The notes under the pieces are model-generated. The model did not search any database, had not been told where the DNA came from, and worked only from the letters and a program-made list of their open reading frames with translations. A DNA stretch of 64,000 nucleotides from Actinoplanes sp. NBRC 103695 (lineage in GTDB: Bacteria; Actinomycetota; Actinomycetes; Mycobacteriales; Micromonosporaceae), in the NCBI RefSeq assembly GCF_030269485.1, contig NZ_BSTL01000004.1, forward strand, positions 186,001 through 250,000, in the 5' to 3' direction. This document shows positions 15,222-23,260 of this stretch, piece by piece; positions within the stretch are counted from its first letter, which is position 1; each line of letters opens with the position of its first letter. A program made the position numbers and the translations under genes.

Positions 15222-16502
15222 TCAGTGAGCGACAGCCACGGCGGGCTCATTTTCGTCGACGGCGATCTGCCACGGCCGGGCCACCAGGAGCAGCACCAGG
15301 TTGGCCGCGATCATGCCGCCGGCGATGACCAGGGCCATGCCGATCGCGCCGGTGCCCAGGGTGCCGACCAGGGGAGCGGCCAGCGCGCCGACGCCGAACT
15401 GCACGGCGCCGAGCAGAGCCGCCGCGGTGCCGGCCGCCTCGCCGTGCCGGGACAGGGCCAGCGCGGGGGCGTTCGGCAGGGCCAGGCCGGCCGAGACCAG
15501 CACCAGCCACAGCGGCGCCAGGATGCCGGGGAGGCCGCCGAAGCCGGTGTACGCGAACGCCAGCAGCACCAGGCCCATCACCGCGCCGAACACCAGCGCC
15601 GTGCTGAGCACCTGGGCGGGGCTCCACCGGCGCAGCAGGATCGGGTTGGCCTGGGTGGCCGCGATCAGGCCGATGGCGCCGGCCCCGAAGACGAAGCCGA
15701 ACTGCTGCTCGCTGAGGCCGTACTGCTCCTGGAAGACGAAGGAGGAGCCGGCCACGTACGCGAACATCGCCGCCATGGCCAGGCCGGCCACCAGGATCAG
15801 GCCGATGTACGCCCGGTCGGAGAACAACCGGCCGTAGTCACGCAGGGTGCCCGCGATGCCGCCGGAGCGCCGCCGTTCGACCGGGAGCGTCTCGGGCAGC
15901 GCCAGCGCGGCCAGCGTGATGATGCCGATGCCGATCACCGCCAGCACGACGAAGACGCCGCGCCACGAAGTCCAGTTCAGCGTGATGCTGCCCAGCGTCG
16001 GCGCGAGGATCGGCGCGGCGCCCATCACCAGCATCAGCCGGGAGATCAGCGTCGCCGCGGCCAGGCCGGTGAACAGGTCACGCACGATCGCCATCGCCAC
16101 CACCATCGAGGCGGCCGCGCCGAGGCCCTGCAGGACCCGCAGCGTGCCCAGCGTCTCGAGGTTCGGCGCGATCACGCACAGCACCGAGGCGAGAACGTGC
16201 ACGGCGACACCGGCGAGCAGGGGCGTACGCCGTCCGAGCTTGTCCGACAGCGGCCCGATCACGAGCTGGCCGAGCGCGAGGCCCAGCAGCGTGCCGGTGA
16301 GCGTCAGCTGCACCTGGGCGGCGGTGGCGCTCAGGTCCACGGTGATCGCGGGCAGCGAGGGCAGGTACATGTCGATGGTGAGCGGGCCGATGGCGATCAA
16401 CGCGCCGAGCACCAGCACGAGTTTGACGCGCTGGCGGGTGCTCATCAGCTCACCCGGGGTCAGTTCGGGCGCTGGTGGCGCCTTCTCCGAGGCCATGGTC
16501 AT
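15222..16502 (-). CDS. Bcr/CflA-family drug exporter (MFS)
   Basis: Twelve-helix major facilitator of 426 residues in the cytoplasmic membrane, of the Bcr/CflA (DHA1) branch that expels drugs such as bicyclomycin in exchange for protons. Family marks are IGPLTIDMYLPSLPAITVDL in helix 1, GQLVIGPLSDKLGRRTPLL (motif A loop between helices 2 and 3) and LRVLQGLGAAASMVVAMAIVRDLF in helix 4 (motif B region with Arg). ATG 16502 follows GGAA by about 6 bases; a longer frame to 16742 encodes a Cys/Arg-rich stretch that does not look like protein. The real substrate is not known. Confidence 0.9.
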   Translation of the reverse strand: MTMASEKAPPAPELTPGELMSTRQRVKLVLVLGALIAIGPLTIDMYLPSLPAITVDLSATAAQVQLTLTGTLLGLALGQLVIGPLSDKLGRRTPLLAGVAVHVLASVLCVIAPNLETLGTLRVLQGLGAAASMVVAMAIVRDLFTGLAAATLISRLMLVMGAAPILAPTLGSITLNWTSWRGVFVVLAVIGIGIITLAALALPETLPVERRRSGGIAGTLRDYGRLFSDRAYIGLILVAGLAMAAMFAYVAGSSFVFQEQYGLSEQQFGFVFGAGAIGLIAATQANPILLRRWSPAQVLSTALVFGAVMGLVLLAFAYTGFGGLPGILAPLWLVLVSAGLALPNAPALALSRHGEAAGTAAALLGAVQFGVGALAAPLVGTLGTGAIGMALVIAGGMIAANLVLLLVARPWQIAVDENEPAVAVAH

Positions 16503-16634
16503 GGTCGGTTCCGTCCGTCGTGGCTTCAGGTCTGACACAACGACGAACAAGTCTCCTCGCGTCCGGACAATTCCTGGAAATGCATTTTGGTGCCGCCCAT
16601 CACACCTCCGGGAAATCGAACATTGCGGGCAGGT

Positions 16635-16687
16635 AAAAAGCCCGGCGCGCCGCTCCATTCCGTGGAATCTCGCTTGACGCGCCGGGC
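16635..16687 (-). terminator. Rho-independent terminator of the GH64 gene
   Basis: On the minus strand a 10-bp perfect stem (GCCCGGCGCG with CGCGCCGGGC, at 16678-16687 and 16640-16649) is followed by TTTTT at 16639-16635. It begins 15 bases after the GH64 stop. A smaller ATTCC/GGAAT hairpin lies in the loop. Confidence 0.85.
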
Positions 16688-16701
16688 CCGGCCTGGGTTC
16701 C

Positions 16702-18309
16702 TCAGAAGGCCGTGAGCTCGACCCCTGCGGCTCGCGGGTCACCCGAGTGCACGAGCGACTCCTGGTTCTGGACGTCGTCGAAGGCGAATCCGTACGCCTT
16801 GCCGTCGACCATGTTCTCGTGAATTACCCGGGAGTAGTGATTGGTCAGCGACCCTTTGTAGAAGTCACCGGCCGTACCCCCGGGCTGGGTGTCGATCGTG
16901 CCCAGCGTCGACCGGTGCAGCGCCGCGCACAGCGTCCGCGCGATCGGCCCGACGACCTGGTCGTTCGGCGCACCGAGCGCCCCGTCGCAGCCCCACACGT
17001 TGCTGGTGCTCGGCCGGTTGAACGAGGCCACCGTCCGGCCCGAGCCGTCGGTGAAGTTCATGACGGTCCCGGCGGTACGCCCCAGGTACTTCACGTCGGG
17101 ACGGTCGCCGAACGGGGTCACGGTCAGCGTCTTGCTCGCGTACGCGTTCCAGGCCGAGGCGATGTAGGGGTCCAGGTAGTTCGGGTCGAAGGCGCCGGAG
17201 TCCGCGGCCTTGCCCGGCGCCAGCACCCGCAGCACGGTCCCGTCCGAGCGGGTGTAGACGCTCCGTTCGAAGCCCGGCTGCGCCTTGATCGCGTTGATCA
17301 CCCGCTGCCGCCCGCCCGGCTTGACCTCGCCGGTCCGGATCGTCCGGCCGTCGCCGCCGCGCACGCTGACCACGTGCGGCACCGCGAACATGTCCACCTG
17401 TGAGCTGTTCAGCCACAGGCCGGAGTCGTTCAGCGTGAACTCGGACCAGTCGAACAGGATGTCCCGGTTGGGGTCGCCGCCGGCCCACGGCGCGGGCTGC
17501 ACCAGGCCGTCGGTGCTGAGCCGGAAGTCCAGCTTGCGGCCGAACGACAGGTACAGGCGGCCGGAGAGACCCTTCGGGAGCTTGATGGTGGTCGCGCCGC
17601 CGTTCGCCGGTCCGGCGATCGCCACGTCCGGAGCGGGCACGGGTACGGGCTGACCGCCGGTCCAGTTGTGGAAGGCGCCGGAGCCGTCGACGTAGCCGAG
17701 CTTGCCGGTGCCCAGGTTGACGCCGAGCACGTACAGGAAGACCTGCTCGTTGCGGCCGGTCTTGTTGGTGACCGTGAGCGGGAGGACGTTCGAGGCGGCC
17801 GGCGGGGGCTGCTCCTCCTCGGGCGGCTCGACCGGCGGTGCGGTCGTCGCGGGCGGGCTGGTCACGGGCGGGGTCGTCGGCTCGGTGGCCGGCGGCTGGG
17901 CCGGTGGCTGCTCGGCCCCGCCTCCGGCACAAGGGGCGCCGTTGAGCTTGCAGTTGACCGGCTTGGCGCCGGAGCCGACGAAGCCGAAGGTGACCTTCCC
18001 GCCGACCGGCACCGCGCCGTTCCAGGCACGGTTCGTGAACGTGCGGTGCGACCCCGCGACGGCCAGGTCGGCTTCCCAGAAGCTGCCGATCGCCGCGCCC
18101 GCCGGGAGGTCGAACTCGACCTTCCAGCCGGACATCGCGGCGGCGCCGCCGTTGTCGATGACGACCTCGGTCTGCCAGCCGGATCCCCAGTCGGAGACGG
18201 TGCGGACGGAGGCGCTGGCGGCCGCGGCCGAGGCCGGCAGGGCGATCCAGGTGGTGCCCGCGGCCGCGACGACCGCGGCGAGGGTGAGCAGGGTTGTTCG
18301 CAAGCGCAT
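16702..18309 (-). CDS. Secreted GH64 beta-1,3-glucanase with N-terminal CBM2
   Basis: Extracellular endo-beta-1,3-glucanase of 535 residues. It has a signal peptide (1-28), a CBM2 cellulose-binding module (about 30-128, including SGWQTEVVIDNGGAAAMSGW and the usual Cys near its end), a Pro/Thr/Glu-rich linker (130-172) and a GH64 domain (about 175-535). The catalytic pair is Glu290 in FDWSEFTLND and Asp306 in SSQVDMF; their spacing of 16 equals that of Glu154 and Asp170 in the Streptomyces laminaripentaose-producing enzyme. It cuts beta-1,3-glucan of fungal walls, releasing laminari-oligosaccharides. ATG 18309 gives a typical signal peptide. A strong terminator follows. Confidence 0.93.
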   Translation of the reverse strand: MRLRTTLLTLAAVVAAAGTTWIALPASAAAASASVRTVSDWGSGWQTEVVIDNGGAAAMSGWKVEFDLPAGAAIGSFWEADLAVAGSHRTFTNRAWNGAVPVGGKVTFGFVGSGAKPVNCKLNGAPCAGGGAEQPPAQPPATEPTTPPVTSPPATTAPPVEPPEEEQPPPAASNVLPLTVTNKTGRNEQVFLYVLGVNLGTGKLGYVDGSGAFHNWTGGQPVPVPAPDVAIAGPANGGATTIKLPKGLSGRLYLSFGRKLDFRLSTDGLVQPAPWAGGDPNRDILFDWSEFTLNDSGLWLNSSQVDMFAVPHVVSVRGGDGRTIRTGEVKPGGRQRVINAIKAQPGFERSVYTRSDGTVLRVLAPGKAADSGAFDPNYLDPYIASAWNAYASKTLTVTPFGDRPDVKYLGRTAGTVMNFTDGSGRTVASFNRPSTSNVWGCDGALGAPNDQVVGPIARTLCAALHRSTLGTIDTQPGGTAGDFYKGSLTNHYSRVIHENMVDGKAYGFAFDDVQNQESLVHSGDPRAAGVELTAF

Positions 18310-18377
18310 GACCGGGGATCATGCCTGCTCACAGCGGGTGAAACCGTTCCGCCAAGTCATCATTAAAGTTTGTTAAA

Positions 18378-18411
18378 GGAAGAGGGCCCGCACGACGGCG
18401 GACCCTCTTCC
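18378..18411 (-). terminator. Terminator of the S1 protease-lectin gene
   Basis: GGAAGAGGG at 18378-18386 and CCCTCTTCC at 18403-18411 form a perfect 9-bp stem, extended by inner pairs, 17 bases after the S1 protease stop. On the minus strand TTTAACAAACTTTAA follows, a T-rich tail. Confidence 0.8.
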
Positions 18412-18427
18412 GGATAACAGTTTTTCC

Positions 18428-19954
18428 TCAGCCGCGACGCCACTTCTGGTTGGCGCCGCCGACGCAGTCCCAGAGGATCAGCACCGCTCCGTCGTTGCCG
18501 TTCCAGGCGTCGATGTCCACGCACTTGTTGGCCTGCGGGTTGACCAGGTCACCGGCCGCGCTCAGCACGAACTGCTGGGCCGGGTTGCCGCTGCACCCGA
18601 CGATCTGGATGGCCGCGCCGTTGGCGGTCGAGCCCCAGGCCACGTCCAGGCACTTGTTGTTCTGCACCTGGAGCGTGCCGCCCACGGCCGCCCACTGCTG
18701 TGCGTTGGTCTGGTTGCAGGTGTACATCTGCACCCGGACGCCGTCGGAGAAGTTGGCGTTCGGCACGTCGACGCACTTGTTGTTCCAGTTGCTGATGATC
18801 GGCTGCCCGCCGCCGCCCCCGCCGCTGGTGGTCAGCGACAGGCCGTAGACGCCCAGGATCTCGTTCACCGGCTGGAACCACATGGTCGCGCCGGACGTGC
18901 AGTTGCCGGAGCCGCCCGAGGTGACGCCCTGCGCCTGGTTGCCGGAGATCCACGAGCCGCCGGAGTCACCCGGCTCGGCGCACGCGTTGCTGCGGCTCAG
19001 CCCGGACACCGAGCCCTGCGGGTAGGTGACCGTCTCGTTGCGGCCGAGCAGCGTCCCGCAGCGCCACCCCGTCGTACGCCCGGACCGGCAGATCGACGAG
19101 CCGACCGCGGCGTCCTGCGACCCGGCCACGGTCACGTTGCCGCCGGAGTAGTTGTTCACCCACGGCTGGGAGACCCAGTTGCCGTTCGTGCGTACCCAGC
19201 CGTAGTCGTTGCCCGGGAAGGACGAACCGGCGAAGTTGCCCTGGCTGACGTTGTTGTAGCCCAGCGTCGGGCTGCCCGTGCCGCCGCAGTGCCCGGCCGT
19301 GACGAAGCCGCCGGCCACCGAGAAGCCGACCGAGCAGAGCGTGTTGCCGTTGATCACGTACTGGTCGCCGCCGCGGATGTCGTAGAGCGGCCGGGCCTGC
19401 TCGGCCGCCGTCTCCACCCGGACCGCGCCGGCGCCGCTGTCCGCCGCGAACTTCCGGGCCGCCGCCTCGCTGCCCGGCGCGACCCGCACGACGAGACTGT
19501 TCGTGGCGACGTCGGTGTACCAGCCGCGGATGCTCTTCGCGGCCTGGGTGGCACGTTTGTCGAGTTTCGCCTGGGCGGCGGCGAGCTCGTCGGCGCCGCG
19601 GGCGACCACGACCGCGTCCGCGCCCTCGGTCCGGGCCTTCTCCGCGGCGGCGGCCGAGGTCACCGCGACCGTCAGCCGGGTGCCGTCGATCGGGATCCAG
19701 GCGCCGGCGAAGGCCTTGCCGAGCTGGGCGCGCAGGCGCTTCTCGACGACCGGCGCGGCCGCCTCGGTGGCGAGCCGGGCGCGGATCTGGTTGTCGTCGA
19801 GCTTCAGGTCGCGGCGCATCGCGTCGAGCATCCCGGGCGCCATGTCGAAGGTCGGTCCGGGAACGGGTTCGGCGGCGTGGCTGGGCGGGCTGATCAGGCC
19901 GACCGCGGCGAGAGCCGCAGCGGCGACCACGATCGCCTTGTAGGGACGGTCCAT
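18428..19954 (-). CDS. Streptogrisin-like S1 serine protease with ricin-type lectin domain
   Basis: Secreted protease of 508 residues. It has a signal peptide (1-28), an alpha-lytic-protease-type propeptide (about 35-185), a chymotrypsin-fold S1 (streptogrisin) domain with His222 (TAGHCGG), Asp250 (NDYGWV) and Ser331 (PGDSGGSW), a Gly-rich linker, and a C-terminal ricin B trefoil (about 385-508) with three NKCVD/NKCLD...QQW-type repeats. The lectin would hold the enzyme on polysaccharide, in line with digestion of wall proteins. ATG 19954 fits the signal peptide. A CebR/CelR-like palindrome lies 33 bases upstream, which suggests control by a sugar-responsive LacI repressor and co-regulation with polysaccharide breakdown. 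Confidence 0.93.
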   Translation of the reverse strand: MDRPYKAIVVAAAALAAVGLISPPSHAAEPVPGPTFDMAPGMLDAMRRDLKLDDNQIRARLATEAAAPVVEKRLRAQLGKAFAGAWIPIDGTRLTVAVTSAAAAEKARTEGADAVVVARGADELAAAQAKLDKRATQAAKSIRGWYTDVATNSLVVRVAPGSEAAARKFAADSGAGAVRVETAAEQARPLYDIRGGDQYVINGNTLCSVGFSVAGGFVTAGHCGGTGSPTLGYNNVSQGNFAGSSFPGNDYGWVRTNGNWVSQPWVNNYSGGNVTVAGSQDAAVGSSICRSGRTTGWRCGTLLGRNETVTYPQGSVSGLSRSNACAEPGDSGGSWISGNQAQGVTSGGSGNCTSGATMWFQPVNEILGVYGLSLTTSGGGGGGQPIISNWNNKCVDVPNANFSDGVRVQMYTCNQTNAQQWAAVGGTLQVQNNKCLDVAWGSTANGAAIQIVGCSGNPAQQFVLSAAGDLVNPQANKCVDIDAWNGNDGAVLILWDCVGGANQKWRRG

Positions 19955-19986
19955 CGAGTCCTCACTTAGGGGGAAAGAGGGGGTGG

Positions 19987-20000
19987 TGAGAGCGCTCTCA
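19987..20000. promoter_or_regulatory. CebR/CelR-like LacI-family operator
   Basis: TGAGAGCGCTCTCA is a perfect 14-bp palindrome. It matches the cellulose-regulon box of actinobacteria (TGGGAGCGCTCCCA, bound by CebR/CelR) except for one symmetric base change per half. It lies 33 bases upstream of the S1 protease-lectin start. The palindrome is directly seen; the bound regulator is inferred. Confidence 0.65.
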
Positions 20001-20144
20001 TCGGAGTCTGTCTATCTATTAACAATGTGTCAAGAAATCTCCAGGCAACATGGTCCGGGGACCGTACGAGGTGACTCGCCGCCGAGCCGCCGACGTGCGA
20101 GGGTTGGTGCCGGGCACAGCGACATACAGGGGGCTGAAGTGGGC

Positions 20145-21296
20145 ATGGTCAGGGTGGTCGGACTCGTGCTGCACCCGCGGCGCGACTGCGGCGCCGCGAT
20201 CGACGCCATCGTCCGGTGGGCGAAAGGCCGGGACGTCACCGTGCTCGGCCTCCAGGACGAGATCGACCGGATCGACTGCGACGCGGTCGCGGTCACCCCC
20301 GACGAGATGGTCGAGCGGGCAGGGGTGCTGGTCAGCCTGGGCGGCGACGGCACCATGCTGCGGACCATGCGGCTGGTCGAAGGGCGCAAGACACCGGTCC
20401 TCGGCGTCAACGTCGGCCGGCTCGGCTTCCTCGCCGAGGTCGACCTGCCCGACCTGCCGGACGCGCTGTCGGCCTTCGACGAGCACCGCTTCACCATCGA
20501 GTCGCGCACCGCGGTCCGGACCACGCTGCCCGGCGGCAAGGAGGTGTCGGCCTTCAACGACATCGCCCTGGTCCGGGTGCCCGGCGACGGCCTGGCCAAC
20601 GTGGGCATCCGCGTGGAGGGCAAAAACTTCGTGAGCTACGCGGCGGACGCGGTGATCGTGGCCACGCCGACCGGCTCCACCGCGTACAGCTTCTCGGCCG
20701 GCGGCCCGATCGTCTCGCCCAACGTCGAGGGCCTGATCGTCTCCGCCTCCGCGGCCCACTCGTCCTTCAACCGCTCGCTGATGCTCTCCCTCGACGAACG
20801 GCTCGACCTCGACGTGCTGCCCCGCAGCGGGCGCCTCGCGGTCGAGGTGGACGGCATCATCGAGGGCTACGTGACCGAGGGCGAACTGCTCTCGATCGTC
20901 CCGGTCCCGGCCGCCGCCCAGGTGATCCGGCTCGGCAGCACCTCCTTCTACGAGCGGGCCCGCCGCAAGCTCCGGGTCGAGGGCAGCGCCCAGATCACCA
21001 CCGGCGACGCCGGCGACGCGACCGTCGTGGACAGCTTCGAGCAGAGCCGGTACGAGATCCTGCTCGGCGGTGAGGTGGCCGGAGTGCTGCACTACCGCCG
21101 CCACGGCAGCCTCGTCGAGCTCGCGCACACCGAGATCGACCAGGCGTTCGAGGGCCGGGGGCTGGCCGGCCGGCTGGCCACCGCCGCGTTCACCGACGCC
21201 CGCGGCCGGGCCACCCCGGTCCGGGTCACCTGCCCGTTCGTCACCGGGTGGCTGGAACGCCACCCCGAGTTCGCCGACCTGATCGAAGGGACCTGA
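20145..21296 (+). CDS. NAD kinase fused to a GNAT (Acetyltransf_CG) domain
   Basis: Cytoplasmic fusion of 383 residues. Residues 1-290 are an NAD kinase (ATP + NAD to NADP): GGDGT at 66-70, NVGRLGFLAEVDL, the conserved FNDIALVR, and ATPTGSTAYSFSAGGPIVSP. Residues 295-383 form a small GNAT domain of the YidJ/Acetyltransf_CG type (RYEILLGGEVAGVLHYRRHG, FEGRGLAGRLATAAF, VRVTCPFVTGWLERHPEFADLI). Bacterial NAD kinases normally end after the first part, and this one is not next to recN or tlyA, so it is likely a second, specialised copy. The fusion leads a four-gene operon; the next gene starts one base after its stop. ATG 20145 is used; GTG 20139, with AGGGGG 5 bases upstream, is an alternative. 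Confidence 0.9.
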   Translation: MVRVVGLVLHPRRDCGAAIDAIVRWAKGRDVTVLGLQDEIDRIDCDAVAVTPDEMVERAGVLVSLGGDGTMLRTMRLVEGRKTPVLGVNVGRLGFLAEVDLPDLPDALSAFDEHRFTIESRTAVRTTLPGGKEVSAFNDIALVRVPGDGLANVGIRVEGKNFVSYAADAVIVATPTGSTAYSFSAGGPIVSPNVEGLIVSASAAHSSFNRSLMLSLDERLDLDVLPRSGRLAVEVDGIIEGYVTEGELLSIVPVPAAAQVIRLGSTSFYERARRKLRVEGSAQITTGDAGDATVVDSFEQSRYEILLGGEVAGVLHYRRHGSLVELAHTEIDQAFEGRGLAGRLATAAFTDARGRATPVRVTCPFVTGWLERHPEFADLIEGT

Positions 21297-21297
21297 C

Positions 21298-21591
21298 ATG
21301 AGCAACAAACCGTGCTCGCACCTCGACGACGCGCAGGACGTCAAGCCGTCCGGCGACGGCTGCGTCGAGTGCCTCGAGAACGGCGGCCGCTGGGTCCACC
21401 TGCGGCTCTGCGAGATGTGCGGCCACGTCGGCTGCTGCGACTCCTCGCCGGCCAAGCACGCCACCGCACACTTCCACGAGACCGGCCACCCGCTGGTCCA
21501 GTCGTACGAGCCCGGCGAGGACTGGTGGTGGTGCTACTCCGACGACCTGGTGTTCACCGTCCCCGGCGCCCCGACGTACTCCCACCCCTGA
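21298..21591 (+). CDS. UBP-type zinc finger protein
   Basis: Small cytoplasmic protein of 97 residues that is a single UBP zinc finger (ZnF-UBP). The ligand pattern is visible: CSHLDD, CVECLENGGRWVHLRLCEMCGHVGCCDSSPAKHATAHFHETGHPLVQS, then the C-terminal WWWCYSDDLVF. In eukaryotes this fold binds the free ubiquitin tail; bacterial versions have no proven partner as far as I know. The position between the NAD kinase fusion (one base before) and the receiver-reductase fusion (10 bases after) implies co-translation and a shared task, perhaps as an adaptor or zinc/thiol sensor. Fold assignment is firm; the role is unknown. Confidence 0.9.
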   Translation: MSNKPCSHLDDAQDVKPSGDGCVECLENGGRWVHLRLCEMCGHVGCCDSSPAKHATAHFHETGHPLVQSYEPGEDWWWCYSDDLVFTVPGAPTYSHP

Positions 21592-21601
21592 GGTTTGACA
21601 C

Positions 21602-23260
21602 ATGGGCCATCCCGCGATCCTGACCGTCGACGACGACCCCGCCGTCTCCCGTGCCATCGCCCGTGACCTGCGCCGGCGGTACGGCGAGACCTATCGGATC
21701 ATCCGGGCCTCGGCGGCCGCCGACGCGCTCGAGGCGCTGCGCGAGCTCAAGCTCCGCGGCGGCCGCGTGGCGGTGATGCTGGCCGACTACCGGATGCCCC
21801 AGATGAACGGCATCGAGTTCCTGGAACAGGCGATGGACCTGTTCCCCAACGCGCGGCGGGCGCTGCTCACCGCGTACGCCGACACCGACGCGGCGATCCA
21901 GGCGATCAACCAGGTGGACGTCGACCACTACCTGCTCAAGCCGTGGGATCCGCCGGAGGAGAAGCTCTACCCGGTGATCGACGCGCTGCTCGACGCGTGG
22001 CAGGAGAGCGGCGACCGTGACCTGGAGTCGATCCGGGTCGTCGGGCACCGCTGGAACGAGCAGTCCTACCAGGTGCGCGACTTCCTGACCCGCAACCTGG
22101 TCCCGTACCGCTGGCTCTCCGCCGAGGAGCCGGAGGGCCGCCGCCTGCTCGACGCCGCCGGGGTCGGCCCCGAGGCGGTGCCGCTGGTGGTCACCACGGA
22201 CGGCCGGGCGATGTCCCAGCCGAGCACCACCGAGGTGGCCGAGGCTGCCGGGCTGTCCACGGCGCCGGACCGCGACTTCTACGACCTGATCATCGTCGGT
22301 GGCGGGCCGGCCGGGCTGGGCGCGGCCGTCTACGGCGCCTCCGAGGGGCTGCGGACGCTGCTCGTCGAGCGGCAGGCGGTCGGCGGGCAGGCCGGGCAGA
22401 GCTCCCGGATCGAGAACTATCTGGGCTTCCCGGACGGCATCTCCGGCGGCGACCTGACCACCCGGGCGCGGCGGCAGGTCGGCAAGTTCGAGGCCGAGGT
22501 GCTCAACACCCGCGAGGTGACCGGGCTGCGGGTCGACGGCGGGGCCAAGACACTGGCGCTCGCGGACGGCGGCGAGGTGTCCGCGCACTCGGTGGTCCTG
22601 GCCACCGGGGTGGCGTACCGGCCGCTGGTCGCCGACGGGGTGCACGAGCTCACCGGGGCCGGCATCTACTACGGCTCGGCGTCCTCCGAGGGGCCGGCGT
22701 GCAAGGGCGCCGACGTCTACATCATCGGCGGGGCGAACTCGGCCGGCCAGGCGGCGATGTACTTCTCCCGGTTCGCGAAGAAGGTCACGCTGCTGGTGCG
22801 GGGCGACTCGCTGGAGACGTCCATGTCCTACTACCTGATCCAGCAGATCGAGAAGAAGGACAACATCCAGGTACGCACGCGGTGCGAGGTGATCGGAGCA
22901 CAGGGCGAGGGACACCTCCAGGCGATCACCATCTGTGACGGCAAGGACGGCATGAGCACCACCGTCGAGTGCGGCTACCTCTTCGTCTTCATCGGCGCGG
23001 AGCCCCGGACCGACTGGCTGGACGGCGCGGTGGCCCGGGACGAGCGTGGCTTCGTCTACACCGGGCCGGATCTTTTGACGAACGGCACACGCCCGAAGGG
23101 ATGGGATCGGGACCGCGATCCGTTCTACCTGGAGTGCAGCGTTCCCGGAATCTTCGCGGCCGGCGACGTCCGGGCCAACTCGGTGAAACGGGTGGCCTCG
23201 GCGGTCGGCGAGGGAGCGATGGCCGTGACGCTCGTGCACCGCTACCTGGAGGCGCAATGA
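21602..23260 (+). CDS. Receiver-thioredoxin reductase fusion (FAD oxidoreductase)
   Basis: Protein of 552 residues. Residues 1-130 are a response-regulator receiver (acidic pocket D10-D12, phospho-acceptor D62 in LADYRMP, T90, K113). Residues 150-220 are a glutaredoxin-like alpha/beta segment ending VPLVVTTDGRAMSQPS. Residues 226-552 are a thioredoxin-reductase-like flavoprotein: FAD motif IIVGGGPAGLGAAVYGASEG, nucleotide motif IIGGANSAGQAAMYFSRFA, and the C-terminal FAD site GIFAAGDVRANSVKRVASAVGEG. The CxxC redox pair of true reductases is missing; the region reads SASSEGPACKG, with one Cys. Phosphorylation by the kinase encoded next (4-base ATGA overlap) probably gates the flavoprotein. 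Its electron partner is unknown. Confidence 0.92.
   Translation: MGHPAILTVDDDPAVSRAIARDLRRRYGETYRIIRASAAADALEALRELKLRGGRVAVMLADYRMPQMNGIEFLEQAMDLFPNARRALLTAYADTDAAIQAINQVDVDHYLLKPWDPPEEKLYPVIDALLDAWQESGDRDLESIRVVGHRWNEQSYQVRDFLTRNLVPYRWLSAEEPEGRRLLDAAGVGPEAVPLVVTTDGRAMSQPSTTEVAEAAGLSTAPDRDFYDLIIVGGGPAGLGAAVYGASEGLRTLLVERQAVGGQAGQSSRIENYLGFPDGISGGDLTTRARRQVGKFEAEVLNTREVTGLRVDGGAKTLALADGGEVSAHSVVLATGVAYRPLVADGVHELTGAGIYYGSASSEGPACKGADVYIIGGANSAGQAAMYFSRFAKKVTLLVRGDSLETSMSYYLIQQIEKKDNIQVRTRCEVIGAQGEGHLQAITICDGKDGMSTTVECGYLFVFIGAEPRTDWLDGAVARDERGFVYTGPDLLTNGTRPKGWDRDRDPFYLECSVPGIFAAGDVRANSVKRVASAVGEGAMAVTLVHRYLEAQ

Noticed and set aside
16503..16742. N-terminal extension of the Bcr/CflA exporter
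   Set aside because: The translation is Cys/Arg-rich, contains the GH64 terminator region and precedes a normal MFS start.
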